NCBI RefSeq assembly: GCF_026241755.1
Contig: NZ_JAPJDA010000005.1
Span: 62,001 to 126,000, forward strand
Reading direction: 5' to 3'
Length of the DNA: 64,000 nt
From: Salinimicrobium profundisediminis
GTDB taxonomy: Bacteria; Bacteroidota; Bacteroidia; Flavobacteriales; Flavobacteriaceae
The notes under the pieces were generated by a model that made no database searches, was not told where the DNA came from, and saw nothing but the letters and a program-made list of their open reading frames with translations. Within the stretch, counting starts at the first letter, position 1. Each line of letters starts with the position of its first letter. A program made the translations under genes and the position numbers. Below, in pieces: positions 44,212-52,724 of the stretch.

Positions 44212-45065
44212 AAAAGATCAAAAATATTCTTGTCGCCCTGGATCTTTCAGCTATAGATGAAAAACTAATTACCTATGCGTCTTTTATTGCTGAAAAGCTG
44301 CAGGCAGAGAACGTTTATTTTGTACACAATATCAAGAAATACGAGATCTCTGAGCTTTTTGAAGAACACCTGAAGGATGTGAACCTGGATGAGGTGATTG
44401 GGGATGAATTAAATGAGAAAGTAAAAACACATTTTTCGGCCTCTGCAAACTGGGAGGTGCTTATTTCTGAAGATCCTTACAGCGAATCCCTTCTCAAGTA
44501 CATCGTTGACAAGTACAGTATCAATCTGGCTGTGGTTGGTAACAAGAAGCATGAGAAAGGAACAGGAGTAGTGAGTAGTAAACTGCTGAGGTTGCTGCGA
44601 TGTGACCTTTTGGCTGTTCCTGCATCTGCCCATGAAAAAATAGAGGTTATTTGGGCAGGAACCGATTTTTCACAGGATTCCCGAAAAGTTTTCAGCAGAA
44701 CCAAAGAACTGCAGGAGGGAGGGGACGTACTGCTGAAGGTGGTTCATGTTTACAGTGTGCCCGTACAATTTTCTCCATATGTTTCGCCCGAATCAATGGG
44801 GCCAAAAGTGGAAAAGCATGTGAAAGAAAAATTTGATAAATTCCTGAAGAAACTGAATTATTCCGAAAACATTGAGCCTCTCATTTTTATGGGAAGAGAA
44901 TCGGGAGCAGCACAGAAGATACTTGCAAACCTTCGGAACTCGCCGGTAGACCTCCTTATGGTAGCAGATAAAGGAGGTAACACTTTTTCTCCTTTCGCTG
45001 TGGGTACCATGACCGAGGAATTGTTCAATGCAAACCTGAATGTGCCACTGTGGGTGGTAAAATAG
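44208..45065 (+). CDS. Universal stress protein, two UspA domains
   Basis: 285 residues in two tandem domains. Domain 1 (about 3-140) starts IKNILVALDLSAIDEKLITYASFIAEKL; domain 2 (about 145-285) starts IEVIWAGTDFSQDSRKVF. UspA proteins bind ATP through G-2x-G-9x-G-S/T; the motif VGNKKHEKGTGVVSSKLLR in domain 1 is partly like it, whereas domain 2 has MVADKGGNTFSPFAVGTMTEE, so ATP binding is uncertain. Translation is coupled to the BCCT transporter (ATGA overlap), which suggests a role tied to osmolyte uptake. It converges on the M50 gene with a 2-base gap. Confidence 0.9.
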   Translation: MKKIKNILVALDLSAIDEKLITYASFIAEKLQAENVYFVHNIKKYEISELFEEHLKDVNLDEVIGDELNEKVKTHFSASANWEVLISEDPYSESLLKYIVDKYSINLAVVGNKKHEKGTGVVSSKLLRLLRCDLLAVPASAHEKIEVIWAGTDFSQDSRKVFSRTKELQEGGDVLLKVVHVYSVPVQFSPYVSPESMGPKVEKHVKEKFDKFLKKLNYSENIEPLIFMGRESGAAQKILANLRNSPVDLLMVADKGGNTFSPFAVGTMTEELFNANLNVPLWVVK

Positions 45066-45067
45066 TG

Positions 45068-45751
45068 CTATAAAGGGATTCGGGGATAATTCTGAATTTC
45101 TTTTTCATCATCTCCTTTAATCCTGATAATACGGCTGGGGCGATGCTCCTGAGCCAATTTTCGGGCTTTATCCAGTGCATCTTCTTCTTTATCAAAGGTC
45201 TGTATCAATTCATTACGGTGATTGAGGACCTCCCATTCTTTATCTTTAGCTTTACACTTTAGCCGATACGTGCGCTCCTTTACAACTTCTTTTTTATTCT
45301 TTAAAAGTTCAAGGATCACCTTTCCATCACTAAAATTTCCTCCCGGATAAAGCATGGGCAGGAGAGCAAAGAAAACATAGTACATGGAGAAATACGTGAA
45401 TTGATAGGTAAGCATTCCTGCTTTTAAAACATCGTTCTCAACTAACAGGATCACTGCGATGGTACTAAGAAGATTAAAAAGAGCACCCCCCGAAAAAATT
45501 AAAATATTCGCCAGCTTCTCTTTGCGTTCAATATTCTCGAAGGTACAGAACCCATACCAGAAGTAATACTGTCTAATTTCCAATATTCCGTGATTAAAGA
45601 CAGGTTTTCCACTTCCCACTACGATACGGATATTCTTTGCACCCATAAGCCAGGCAAAGAACACGTGCCCTGCTTCATGTAAGATTGAGATAAGGGGCAG
45701 TACCAGGAAAAATGCCAGCAGAAATTTTGGAATGTCGCTTATGCCAAACAT
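45068..45751 (-). CDS. M50-like membrane metalloprotease with a DUF2188-like C-terminal domain
   Basis: 227 residues. The zinc motif HEAGH is at residues 25-29 in the first membrane segment, followed by three further hydrophobic segments (about 80-105, 110-135), a plan like a reduced site-2 protease. The second-metal ligand motif (NxxPxxxLDG in M50) reads NFSDGKV in a weak form. The C-terminal ~70 residues (YRLKCKAKDKEWEVLNHRNELIQTFDKEEDALDKARKLA) resemble the DUF2188 fold. Membrane protein; possible substrate anti-sigma factors, but unknown. Converges with the USP gene, divergent from the CPA2 antiporter. Confidence 0.72.
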   Translation of the reverse strand: MFGISDIPKFLLAFFLVLPLISILHEAGHVFFAWLMGAKNIRIVVGSGKPVFNHGILEIRQYYFWYGFCTFENIERKEKLANILIFSGGALFNLLSTIAVILLVENDVLKAGMLTYQFTYFSMYYVFFALLPMLYPGGNFSDGKVILELLKNKKEVVKERTYRLKCKAKDKEWEVLNHRNELIQTFDKEEDALDKARKLAQEHRPSRIIRIKGDDEKEIQNYPRIPL

Positions 45752-45948
45752 CTAAAGATTTTTTGGAGATCATAATTTATAAAATTTGAAACCGTAGATT
45801 CTTAAATCCTATACAAAATTCCTGAAGCACAGGATTATACTTGCCATCATGGTTTTTTAAAACTTTATTTATCTCTTATTCATCCCCGATAAATCCCCTT
45901 TGTTAGGGCAGAATTCAATAAATTAGGCATTACAAAATTTGATTGAAC

Positions 45949-47913
45949 ATGCATTTTCCATTACTCCAGGACATTGTGGTACTACTTGGTTTCTCTGTAG
46001 TTGTTGTGCTTTTACTACAGCGATTAAGGTTACCATCGGTGTTAGGATTTTTAGTTACAGGGATTATTATTGGCCCCTTTGGCTTCGGACTTATTGAAAA
46101 CCCTGAGCAAATAGAGATCCTTTCCGAAATTGGGGTGATCCTGTTGATGTTTGTTATTGGAATGGAACTTTCAATCAAGCAGCTTGCGTCCATGAAAAGA
46201 ACTGTCTTTTTAGGTGGTTTGCTTCAGGTGGGATTGAGTATTATCGTAACTGCATTTATATTTTCTGTACTCGGCTTTTCCTGGAACGAGGCCGTATTCA
46301 TGGGCTTCCTGTTTTCACTTTCCAGCACAGCAATTGTGCTAAAGATCTTGTATGATCGCAATGAGATCACTGCGCCTCATGGACGTATGGCTCTTGGAAT
46401 CTTAATATTTCAGGATTTGATTGTGGTGCCAATGATGTTGATCACTCCCATGATGGCCGGAACTACAGGTGATCTTTACAATGAAGTGCTTCTTCTTGTT
46501 CTTAAAAGTGCCCTGGTATTAGCTTTGACCTATGTTGGAGCAAAATATTTGGTGCCGCGGGCCATGTACCTTATTGCCCAGACAAAAAGTAAGGAATTGT
46601 TTTTACTGGCTACCATCGCGCTTTGTTTTACAGTGGCTTTTATCACTGCATCTGCAGGACTCTCTCTTGCATTTGGAGCTTTCCTGGCAGGTCTTATTAT
46701 CTCGGAGTCAGACTATAGTCACCAGGCTACAAGTACCATTCTTCCCTTTAGGGAGCTGTTCATCAGTTTTTTCTTTATCTCAATCGGGATGCTGCTAGAC
46801 CTGGACTTCTTTATGAAAAATGCAGCGGTGATCATGCTTATGGTCGTGGTGGTATTTATATTAAAAGGAGGAGTGGTTTCCCTTACCGCAGCAGCCCTTA
46901 AATATCCTATAAGAACTGTATTGTTGACAGGAATGGCATTGTTCCAGGTGGGGGAATTTGCCTTTATCCTTTCCCGTATTGGTATAGAAAGTGGGCTACT
47001 TTCGGAGGAAATGAACCAGTATTTTCTTTCGGTTTCGGTGTTCACCATGCTCCTCACGCCTTTTGTTTTCCTTTTTTCGGGAAGGGCCACGAATTTTATT
47101 TTGAGAAAAATAGCACCAGGTTCTCATCGGACGGTTCCACTTTCCCGACAGGATGCTCAAGAGCCCGAAGATCACCTGCTTATAATCGGGTACGGGATCA
47201 ATGGTGCAAACCTTGCAAAAGCAGCTAAGTATGCCGATATCCCGTATATGATTCTGGAACTTAATCCGCAGATCGTGAGACAGCAAAAGGCCAGGGGAGA
47301 ACCCATAATTTATGGAGATGCTGTGCAGGAGCACATGCTTGAAGCTGTACATGTAAATAAAGCGCGTATTGTGGTTATTGCTATTTCTGATCCTCGCGCT
47401 ACCAAAGCCATTGTTTCCAATATCAGGCATATTTCTCCTTCGGTGCATATAGTAGTAAGAACAAGGTATGTGAAAGAGATAGAAACTCTACTGGGGCTTG
47501 GTGCCGATGAAGTAATTCCCGAAGAGTTTGAAACTTCAATTGAAATCTTTTCACGGGTTTTAACCAATTTTCTTGTACCCCTCGATGAATTGGAAAATTT
47601 AATAGATTCGGTTAGAGCAGATAATTACCAGGTCTTCCAGTCCCACAAACGACTGCAGACTTTTAAATCTTCAACTATTCCCGATTTTAAGATAAGCTGT
47701 GTGAGAGTGATGGCAGATAGTGGTGCTGTAGTAGGAAAGACTATTGAAGAAGTTGATGTTAGAAAGAACTATGGGGTCAATATCCTCGCGGTTTCCCGAA
47801 AAGGGCAAATGATCAAAACGGTATTTCCCAACGTCAAATTACTAAGAGAAGACCTTGTATTTGTGAGTGGGGATCAGGAGCATATTGACTCTTTTTATAA
47901 AGCGGTCACCTGA
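45949..47913 (+). CDS. CPA2 monovalent cation:proton antiporter with RCK domain (KefB-like)
   Basis: 654 residues from the ATG at 45949 (MHFPLLQDIVVL); a TTG at 45943 is also in frame. About 12 membrane helices (10-385), then a TrkA-N/RCK domain (about 410-530; Rossmann motif HLLIIGYGINGANLAKAAKYA) and a TrkA-C domain (about 560-650, ISCVRVMADSGAVVGKTIEEVDV). K+/H+ or Na+/H+ antiport controlled by nucleotide and possibly glutathione conjugates. No KefG/KefF ancillary gene is adjacent, so the regulator may differ from the E. coli system. Helps regulate pH and potassium. Divergent from the M50-like gene across 197 bases. Confidence 0.93.
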   Translation: MHFPLLQDIVVLLGFSVVVVLLLQRLRLPSVLGFLVTGIIIGPFGFGLIENPEQIEILSEIGVILLMFVIGMELSIKQLASMKRTVFLGGLLQVGLSIIVTAFIFSVLGFSWNEAVFMGFLFSLSSTAIVLKILYDRNEITAPHGRMALGILIFQDLIVVPMMLITPMMAGTTGDLYNEVLLLVLKSALVLALTYVGAKYLVPRAMYLIAQTKSKELFLLATIALCFTVAFITASAGLSLAFGAFLAGLIISESDYSHQATSTILPFRELFISFFFISIGMLLDLDFFMKNAAVIMLMVVVVFILKGGVVSLTAAALKYPIRTVLLTGMALFQVGEFAFILSRIGIESGLLSEEMNQYFLSVSVFTMLLTPFVFLFSGRATNFILRKIAPGSHRTVPLSRQDAQEPEDHLLIIGYGINGANLAKAAKYADIPYMILELNPQIVRQQKARGEPIIYGDAVQEHMLEAVHVNKARIVVIAISDPRATKAIVSNIRHISPSVHIVVRTRYVKEIETLLGLGADEVIPEEFETSIEIFSRVLTNFLVPLDELENLIDSVRADNYQVFQSHKRLQTFKSSTIPDFKISCVRVMADSGAVVGKTIEEVDVRKNYGVNILAVSRKGQMIKTVFPNVKLLREDLVFVSGDQEHIDSFYKAVT

Positions 47914-47983
47914 AGCTAGCGAAAACGTTTGAAAAAAGTACGAAAACCTGATAGTGATCATTATTAGAGCAATAGTTTCATCA

Positions 47984-47991
47984 TATTTTTG
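47984..47991 (+). promoter_or_regulatory. Candidate -7 element for fhs
   Basis: TATTTTTG matches the consensus exactly, 28 bases before the ATG at 48019. At -33 the best match is TTA (47961-47963, 20-base spacer), one base off TTG. Confidence 0.5.
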
Positions 47992-48018
47992 ACCTGTAAA
48001 TCTAAAGCCTGAAGGAAT

Positions 48019-49704
48019 ATGATGACAACTTCTCCACTCACCGATTTGGATATCGCTCATAAAATTCAATTAACCCCCATTACAGAAATAGCTCAAAAGC
48101 TTGGTCTTGATCCAGATGATATTGAGATGTACGGGAAATATAAGGCTAAGATACCGCTTCACAATATTGATCACGACAAAATAAAACAAAGCAATCTCGT
48201 TCTTGTTTCGGCTATTTCACCAACTCCTGCAGGAGAAGGAAAAACCACCGTCTCTATAGGTCTTTCAGAAGCTATGAACAGGATTGGCAAGAAAACCACT
48301 GTAGTGCTGAGAGAACCTTCATTAGGCCCTGTTTTTGGATTAAAAGGGGGCGCTACCGGAGGAGGGTATTCACAGGTCTTACCCATGGAAGACATCAACC
48401 TTCACTTTACCGGAGATTTTTCGGCTATTGAAAAAGCTCACAATCTTTTGGCAGCTCTTGTAGATAATAATATTCAGTCAAAAACAAATAATTTAGGAAT
48501 TGATCCGCGGACGGTTTCCCTAAAACGGGTGATGGATGTTAATGACCGTTCCCTGCGGAATATTGTTATAGGACTTGGCGGAACAGGTTCAGGAATTCCC
48601 CGAGAAAGCGGGTTTGATATTACTGCGGCTTCCGAAATTATGGCCATCATGTGCCTTGCTGAAAACCTGGAGGACCTAAAAGGGCGTTTGGGAAACATAT
48701 TTATTGGCTACACCTTTGATAAAAAAGCCATCTATGCCCGCGACCTCAATGCAGAAGGTGCCATGGCTACACTCTTAAAAGATGCACTTAAACCTAACCT
48801 GGTGCAAACCATAGAAGGGAATCCTGCCATAATCCACCTTGGCCCGTTTGCCAACATAGCTCAGGGAACTAATTCTGTGATCGCCACCCGCATGGGGATG
48901 AGTCTTTCTGATTATACAGTCACCGAAGCCGGATTTGGTTTTGACCTTGGTGCAGAAAAATTTCTGGATATTAAATGTCAAAGCGCAGACCTTACTCCCA
49001 AGGTTGTGGTAATGACCGCGACAATACGAGCTTTAAAATACCATGGTGGGGTACCTCTTTCTTCTCTCACTATTCCAAATGTAGAGGCTTTAGAAAAAGG
49101 ATTGCCCAATTTAGAGAAACACCTGGAAAATGCCCGCCTGTTTAATATCACTCCTGTTATAGCCATAAATAAATTCTACAGTGACAGTAATGAAGAGATA
49201 CAGGTGATCATAGACCTGGCTAAAAAACTGAATATAAAAGTTGCAGTTTCTGATGGCTGGGCAAAAGGAGGGGAAGGCGCTCTTGATCTCGCAAAAAAGG
49301 TGGTAGAAGCTATTGAAGAAGACCGTTCTAACTTTACACCACTTTATGATTGGGAAGATTCGGTTATGAATAAAATAGAGACCATTGCAAAAAAAATATA
49401 TGGGGCCGATAGGGTTGAATACGCTGCAAAAGCAAGACGGGATCTAAAGACTATTTCCAATCTTGAATTAGATCATTTACCCGTTTGTATTGCTAAAACA
49501 CAAAAATCATTGTCAGACAACCCCTTACTTATAGGAAGACCAACAGGTTTTACGCTAACCGTTAGGGAGATTGAGATCGCTGCCGGTGCAGGATTTTTAA
49601 TCCCAATTACAGGAGATATGATGCGCATGCCCGGATTACCGGCACACCCTGCATCAGAGAATATAAATATAGATTTGGAAGGAAATATTTCGGGGCTAAT
49701 ATAG
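48019..49704 (+). CDS. fhs: Formate--tetrahydrofolate ligase
   Basis: 561 residues (family about 556), starting MMTTSPLTD; a second ATG follows directly. ATP-driven attachment of formate to tetrahydrofolate, giving 10-formyl-THF for purine and initiator tRNA use. P-loop TPAGEGKTTVSIGL (about 69-82), then the family sequences GPVFGLKGGATGGGYSQVLPMEDINLHFTGDF and EGNPAIIHLGPFANIAQGTNS. Its own promoter-like element and terminator mark it as a single-gene transcript. The enzyme is in core one-carbon metabolism and does not imply an acetogenic pathway. Confidence 0.97.
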   Translation: MMTTSPLTDLDIAHKIQLTPITEIAQKLGLDPDDIEMYGKYKAKIPLHNIDHDKIKQSNLVLVSAISPTPAGEGKTTVSIGLSEAMNRIGKKTTVVLREPSLGPVFGLKGGATGGGYSQVLPMEDINLHFTGDFSAIEKAHNLLAALVDNNIQSKTNNLGIDPRTVSLKRVMDVNDRSLRNIVIGLGGTGSGIPRESGFDITAASEIMAIMCLAENLEDLKGRLGNIFIGYTFDKKAIYARDLNAEGAMATLLKDALKPNLVQTIEGNPAIIHLGPFANIAQGTNSVIATRMGMSLSDYTVTEAGFGFDLGAEKFLDIKCQSADLTPKVVVMTATIRALKYHGGVPLSSLTIPNVEALEKGLPNLEKHLENARLFNITPVIAINKFYSDSNEEIQVIIDLAKKLNIKVAVSDGWAKGGEGALDLAKKVVEAIEEDRSNFTPLYDWEDSVMNKIETIAKKIYGADRVEYAAKARRDLKTISNLELDHLPVCIAKTQKSLSDNPLLIGRPTGFTLTVREIEIAAGAGFLIPITGDMMRMPGLPAHPASENINIDLEGNISGLI

Positions 49705-49734
49705 AGCAAGATCTGTTTGCTTCCATTGAATAAG

Positions 49735-49764
49735 AACCTTCCGGCCTTTCCGGGAGGTTTTTTA
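49735..49764 (+). terminator. Terminator after fhs
   Basis: 10-bp stem AACCTTCCGG (49735-49744) with CCGGGAGGTT (49750-49759, one G.U pair), 5-base loop, run of T. Confidence 0.75.
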
Positions 49765-50007
49765 TTGGTTCATATAGCTCTTTTTAGGCATTGAACTCTT
49801 TCAAACGTTCAGTTTTTTCAAACCCTCAATGTAATCTGCCGCAAAATGTTTGTCGGATAAAAATATTAGGTTAACAAATTATAAACCATTATTTTAAAGG
49901 TCTTCAAAAAGGAAGTTTTACTTTTAGTTAAGCTTTTTGAAAAAATATTCCGGCACCGAATTTTCAGAAGAATTTTGATATACCTTTGAATATATTTAAA
50001 CCATTTA
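49765..50007 (+). promoter_or_regulatory. Upstream region of the amidoligase cassette with a -7 element
   Basis: 243 bases without a gene between the fhs terminator and the RimK-like gene. A TACCTTTG at 49981-49988 fits TAnnTTTG exactly; no TTG at the right distance. The start point would be near 49995, giving a 13-base leader. I see no other structure. Confidence 0.5.
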
Positions 50008-51465
50008 ATGAAGAAATTTTTAGTTGTAAATAATCCCGAAAACTGGAACCTTGCACTTGAGAATATGGAGGTGATTTCGGCCAGGGACTATCTTACAAAT
50101 CCTGAATATGCCCGTCTTAAAAAAGCACGTATTTTTAATTTATGTAAGGATTATTCTTACCAAAGTAAGGGGTATTATGTTTCACTTTTAGCTGAGGCTC
50201 GTGGTCACCTCGCAATTCCTACTGTGATGAACCTGGTAGATTTACGGGAACCAAAGCTTGTTAAGATCGTCTCAGATGAATTTGATGATCTTATTCAAAA
50301 AAGTTTAAAGGGAATTAAGTCAGCCGAGTTTACCCTTAGCATTTATTTTGGGCAGAATGTTGCTCAAAAGTACAGGGAACTGAGTGCTATGTTTCACCGG
50401 CACTTTCAAATACCATTTTTGAGAGTGAAGTTCTCTTACACCAACAGGTGGAATATCAAATCTATTAAAGCTTTATCTGAAGTAGAGATCCCCAATGAAC
50501 ACCGGGATGCTATGAGGCAGTTTGCCATACAGTATTTTGCAAAGAAGCGTTACGATACCCCTAAAAATGAAACTTTTGAGTACGATCTGGCAATTCTTGT
50601 GCAAGATCACGATCCTGCGCCGCCAAGTAATCCTAAAGCTCTAAAGAAATTTGTAGAGATTGCCGAAAAAATGAACTTTTATGTAGAGTTTGTCTCTCCA
50701 AAAGATCTTTCAAGACTGTCGTCTTTTGACGCCCTTTTTATCAGGCAAAGTACAGAGGTGAACAATGAAGCCTATGCTTTTGCCCGCAAAGCTCAACAGG
50801 AAGATATAGCCATCGTTGATTATCCCGATGCTATCCTTAAGTGCTGTAATAAAGTTTTTATGGCCGAAGCCCTTGAGAATTCAGGTATTCCCACTCCTAA
50901 AACTATCATTGTTCACAAAGACAACCGCAATAACGTTATTGAGAAGACCGGACTTCCGCTAGTTTTGAAATCACCTGATTCTACTTTTTCTTTTGGGGTG
51001 AAAAAAGCTGCTACTGCCGAAGAATATGAAAAACTGGTTGGGGAGATGCTTAAAAAATCTGAACTTGTAATAGCACAGGAATATACGCCTTCAGATTATG
51101 ACTGGCGAATAGGTATTCTTGATGATAAACCGCTCTTTGCCTGCCGTTACTATATGGCCAAAGGCCACTGGCAAATCTACAACTGGAATGCCAGCAAAAA
51201 AGATGACCAGGAAGGTAATGCAGACGTAATGTCTATTGATGAAGTTCCAAAAAAGATCATGGATGTAGCTCTTCGTTCGGCAAGGCTTATGGGAAAAGGC
51301 CTCTATGGGATTGATGTAAAAGAAGTAAATGGAAAACCTCTTGTCATAGAAATCAATGACAATCCAAACATAGATTTTGGGGTAGAAGATCGTTTCTATG
51401 GTGATAAAATTTATACCGAAATTATTACTGCTCTTAAAAATCGCCTTGAAAAGAAATCGGAATGA
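50008..51465 (+). CDS. RimK-like ATP-grasp ligase with N-terminal RLAN domain
   Basis: 485 residues. The ATP-grasp fold (about 285-480) has the ATP-binding lysine and loop LVLKSPDSTFSFGVKK, the linker IAQEYTPSDYDWRIGI, and the metal residues GIDVKEVNGKPLVIEINDNP (Asp, Glu, Asn). The N-terminal part (about 1-200) matches the RLAN-type domain of RimK-like proteins. RimK adds glutamate to ribosomal protein S6; this class, with a different N-terminal domain, is thought to join amino acids or peptides to an unknown acceptor. The next gene overlaps by 4 bases (ATGA), so the two ligases are coupled. I infer an amide-forming role for the pathway; substrate unproven. Confidence 0.88.
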   Translation: MKKFLVVNNPENWNLALENMEVISARDYLTNPEYARLKKARIFNLCKDYSYQSKGYYVSLLAEARGHLAIPTVMNLVDLREPKLVKIVSDEFDDLIQKSLKGIKSAEFTLSIYFGQNVAQKYRELSAMFHRHFQIPFLRVKFSYTNRWNIKSIKALSEVEIPNEHRDAMRQFAIQYFAKKRYDTPKNETFEYDLAILVQDHDPAPPSNPKALKKFVEIAEKMNFYVEFVSPKDLSRLSSFDALFIRQSTEVNNEAYAFARKAQQEDIAIVDYPDAILKCCNKVFMAEALENSGIPTPKTIIVHKDNRNNVIEKTGLPLVLKSPDSTFSFGVKKAATAEEYEKLVGEMLKKSELVIAQEYTPSDYDWRIGILDDKPLFACRYYMAKGHWQIYNWNASKKDDQEGNADVMSIDEVPKKIMDVALRSARLMGKGLYGIDVKEVNGKPLVIEINDNPNIDFGVEDRFYGDKIYTEIITALKNRLEKKSE

Positions 51466-52682
51466 GTTATCAGCTTTTTGAAGTTTACGGGATAGAACTG
51501 GAGTACATGTTGGTAGACGCTGCCACAATGAAAGTGAAGCCGGTTGTAGATAAATTATTGACCAAAAAGAATGGAGCTTTAACTTCGGATGTTGAAAATG
51601 GTAAGATAGAATGGAGCAATGAGCTTGTAGCACATGTAGTGGAATTAAAAACCAATGGGCCTACCGCCAATCTTGATACCCTGGATGATCTTTTTGCTGA
51701 AAATATTGGCGAAATCAACGATTTGCTCAAGGAATTTAATGCTAAACTGTTACCCACAGCGGCTCATCCTCTCATGGATCCCGAAACAGAAATGCAGTTG
51801 TGGCAGCACAACTACAGCAAAATATACGCACTCTACAATCGTATTTTTGACTGTAGGGGGCATGGCTGGAGCAATGTTCAAAGTATGCATATAAATCTGC
51901 CATTTTTGGGAGATGCAGAATTTGAGAAGTTACATGCTGCGGTAAGGATCCTGCTACCAGTAATTCCTGGATTAAGTGCCAGTTCGCCCATTTTTGAGGG
52001 AAAACTTACCGGCTTTAAAGATGCCCGGATGCATGTATATAAAACCAATCAAAAAGAAATTCCGGAGATGACCGGTAAAGTCATTCCCGAACAACTCTTT
52101 TCAAAAAAGGATTATTACAGCCGAATTTTTGAACCTATCAATAAGGCAATAAAACCACATGATACTGAGAATATTCTCGATCATCATTTTCTGAATTCAA
52201 GAGGAGCTATTGCCCGCTTTGATCGTGGTGCTATCGAAATAAGAGTGATAGACCTGCAGGAATGCCCAAAAGCTGATGTTGCCATAGCAGTACTCATCAT
52301 TGAAGCCCTGAAGTTACTGGTTAGTGAAGAACTGGTGTCTCTGGAGGATCAAAAAAAGTGGCATGAAAATGCCCTTTTTGAAATCTTTAATGACGTGATC
52401 GTAGATGCTGAAGCAACTATCATTCAAAATGCCGCATTTGCTGATATTTTTGATTTACAGCCCGAAAGTTCTGTTAAAGATCTATGGAGTAGAATTTATT
52501 CACTTGTGAAGGAAAATATTTCTGAAAAACACCAGAAGAGTATCGAGTTTTTACTGCAGCACGGAAGCCTTTCTACAAGAATTCTTAAAACTTTGGATGA
52601 GAACCCATCTAAAGCAGAGATCACAAAAGTTTATGAGGAATTGGGGAATTGTCTTCAGGAAAACAGGTTCTTCGAGGTGTAA
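51462..52682 (+). CDS. GCS2-type carboxylate-amine ligase (YbdK-like)
   Basis: 406 residues. Glutamate-cysteine ligase superfamily fold: GIELEYMLVD (paired acidic ligands), VQSMHINLPF (His/Asn metal or ATP ligands), and SRGAIARFDRGAIEIRVIDLQECP. E. coli YbdK has weak glutamate-cysteine ligase activity; here, with RimK and an FGase-like gene, it more likely condenses a carboxylate with an amine in a dedicated route. ATGA overlap with the RimK-like gene (51462-51465) shows coupling. The amidohydrolase gene follows after 42 bases. No glutathione synthetase gene is visible in the window. Confidence 0.88.
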   Translation: MSYQLFEVYGIELEYMLVDAATMKVKPVVDKLLTKKNGALTSDVENGKIEWSNELVAHVVELKTNGPTANLDTLDDLFAENIGEINDLLKEFNAKLLPTAAHPLMDPETEMQLWQHNYSKIYALYNRIFDCRGHGWSNVQSMHINLPFLGDAEFEKLHAAVRILLPVIPGLSASSPIFEGKLTGFKDARMHVYKTNQKEIPEMTGKVIPEQLFSKKDYYSRIFEPINKAIKPHDTENILDHHFLNSRGAIARFDRGAIEIRVIDLQECPKADVAIAVLIIEALKLLVSEELVSLEDQKKWHENALFEIFNDVIVDAEATIIQNAAFADIFDLQPESSVKDLWSRIYSLVKENISEKHQKSIEFLLQHGSLSTRILKTLDENPSKAEITKVYEELGNCLQENRFFEV

Positions 52683-52724
52683 CTACCAGTAATTTATTCT
52701 GAAATTAACCACTAAAACTAAGCT

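Noticed and set aside
48019-49704. fhs as evidence of a Wood-Ljungdahl pathway
   Set aside because: The gene is alone, with no CO dehydrogenase or other pathway gene; fhs is common in aerobes for one-carbon supply.
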